Assembly: GCA_030427145.1 (NCBI GenBank)
Contig: JAUHWT010000004.1
Coordinates: 124,001 to 188,000, forward strand
DNA length: 64,000 nt
Direction: 5' to 3'
Origin: Alphaproteobacteria bacterium
Lineage (GTDB): Bacteria; Pseudomonadota; Alphaproteobacteria; Rhodobacterales; Rhodobacteraceae
Shown here: positions 63,273 to 64,000 of the stretch, piece after piece
How positions within the stretch are numbered: position 1 is the stretch's first letter
Layout: each line of letters begins with the position of its first letter
Program-made: the position numbers and the translations under genes
The notes under the pieces: generated by a model
Database searches by the model: none
Told to the model about the DNA's origin: nothing
Seen by the model: the letters and a program-made list of their open reading frames with translations, nothing else

Positions 63273-63537
63273 GCCACAGGATAAGCGCGGGGACGGCCAA
63301 GACAAGGCTCAGGGGCAGCCAGAGAATGGTGGTGCCGACCGGGTCCCAGAGCCATGAAATGCCGGTGGACTGCAGGAATTTCACAAGACCGTCATGGACG
63401 GTGGGGAAACTGTCGGACAGGACCGCGCCAATGGATTTGGGACGGAAGGCGTAGCCTTCACCGATGGTGGCCTGCCAGTCGAGAACCGCCCGCCACAGGG
63501 CGGCCAACAAGAAAAAAACCATGAAAATAAAACGCAT
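63241..63537 (-). CDS. Small membrane protein, convergent with zinc peptidase
   Basis: A 98-residue protein with two hydrophobic helices: MRFIFMVFFLLAALWRAVLD at the N-terminus and TTILWLPLSLVLAVPALILW near the C-terminus, ending in a basic RSRGRGRG tail. I see no known family. Its 3' end overlaps the 3' end of the metallopeptidase gene by 32 bases. Codon use is native. Confidence 0.75.
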   Translation of the reverse strand: MRFIFMVFFLLAALWRAVLDWQATIGEGYAFRPKSIGAVLSDSFPTVHDGLVKFLQSTGISWLWDPVGTTILWLPLSLVLAVPALILWLTRSRGRGRG

Positions 63538-63646
63538 GGCGACCTCAACCCTAACGCGATTCCACTGTTCGATTCCTATCGCTCATTGACCCGTTACGCA
63601 AACCGCCGTTAAGGATCGGGGGCGCGCAAAAAGAGAGAAAAACAGT

Positions 63647-64000
63647 ATGTTGCAGGATTTCCGCAGACGCACCGTACCCGAGACGGGCGCAGCCCGGCTG
63701 GCACTTCTTCGTGAGGCGATGCGGCAGGAGGGCATTGACGCGTTTCTGGTGCCCCGCTCCGATGCGCATCAGGGCGAGAATGTGGCCGAACGGGACGAGC
63801 GACTGGCCTGGCTGACCGGGTTTACGGGCTCGGCGGGCTTTGCGGTGATCGCCCTGGAGCGGGCCGCGATTTTCGTTGACGGGCGCTATACCATTCAGGT
63901 GCGCGATGAGGTGGATACGGATCTCTACGATATTCGCAGCATTCCCGGGGACAGGGCCGAGGACTATCTTCGTGAGGTTCTGCCCAGTGGTGGGCGGGTT
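63647..64000 (+). CDS. Xaa-Pro aminopeptidase (aminopeptidase P), 5' portion
   Basis: Only the first 118 codons are inside the window. The start MLQDFRRRTVPETGAARLAL, then LREAMRQEGIDAFLVPRSDA, HQGENVAERDERLAWLTGFT and AIFVDGRYTIQVRDEVD match the N-terminal creatinase-like domain of large aminopeptidase P proteins (about 600 residues). The enzyme removes the N-terminal residue before proline using two metals, bound by the missing C-terminal domain. AGAGAG precedes the ATG. Confidence 0.93.
   Translation, partial: MLQDFRRRTVPETGAARLALLREAMRQEGIDAFLVPRSDAHQGENVAERDERLAWLTGFTGSAGFAVIALERAAIFVDGRYTIQVRDEVDTDLYDIRSIPGDRAEDYLREVLPSGGRV

Overview
The window reads as a GC-rich alphaproteobacterial chromosome, most likely a Rhodobacterales (Roseobacter/Paracoccaceae) member. 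The evidence is family-level: cobaltochelatase CobS/CobT, a CoxE/MoxR/XdhC set, a molybdopterin-binding/nucleotidyltransferase fusion, VPEID-type C-terminal sorting tails and an FtsK-LolA neighbourhood. I ran no database search; all calls come from reading the translated sequence.

Layout. Positions 1-11.8 kb hold two sugar-type catabolic clusters on the minus strand. The first has a LacI repressor, then a 2-hydroxyacid dehydrogenase, a TIM-barrel isomerase/epimerase and a family-5 solute-binding protein cut by the window edge. The second is a tight operon: LacI repressor, family-1 solute-binding protein, two permeases, a cytosolic beta-propeller glycosidase, a UgpC/MalK-type ATPase and a second hydroxyacid dehydrogenase. 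Palindromic candidate operators sit in front of both. From 12.0 to 20.7 kb lie tRNA-Phe(GAA), a UbiH-type hydroxylase, an amidase, an aminotransferase, FtsK and a LolA-like protein.

From 21.1 to 31 kb a CO-dehydrogenase-type accessory set (MoxR ATPase, CoxE VWA protein, XdhC, molybdopterin-binding/NTP-transferase fusion) runs on the minus strand but is split. A DUF1254/1214 protein, a VPEID-CTERM protein and an SDR lie between the two halves. An AT-rich 1.4 kb block carrying one unrecognised membrane-protein gene (27391-28491) is flanked by 66-bp direct repeats. One repeat is the 3' end of coxE, so this looks like a small element inserted at a gene end, and it is the best candidate for an undescribed system.

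From 31 to 39.9 kb come an SDR, a gene-free but hairpin-rich 840-bp gap, a FrcK-like kinase divergent from a ROK regulator, a second VPEID-CTERM protein, a tandem universal stress protein and a complete zinc-uptake locus (zur-znuC-znuB divergent from znuA, with a palindromic Zur-type site). From 40 to 64 kb is mostly core genome: response regulator, enolase, a ThiE-like protein, GltS, an MHYT-GGDEF-EAL protein, ThrS, polyprenyl diphosphate synthase, IspE, a TPR protein, ETF-QO, GreA, CobS/CobT, a zinc peptidase and the start of an aminopeptidase P.

The strongest non-coding signal is a dispersed intergenic element (five copies at about 15.06, 15.73, 20.76, 20.98 and 29.96 kb). It has two hairpins whose stems change sequence between copies while keeping base pairing.
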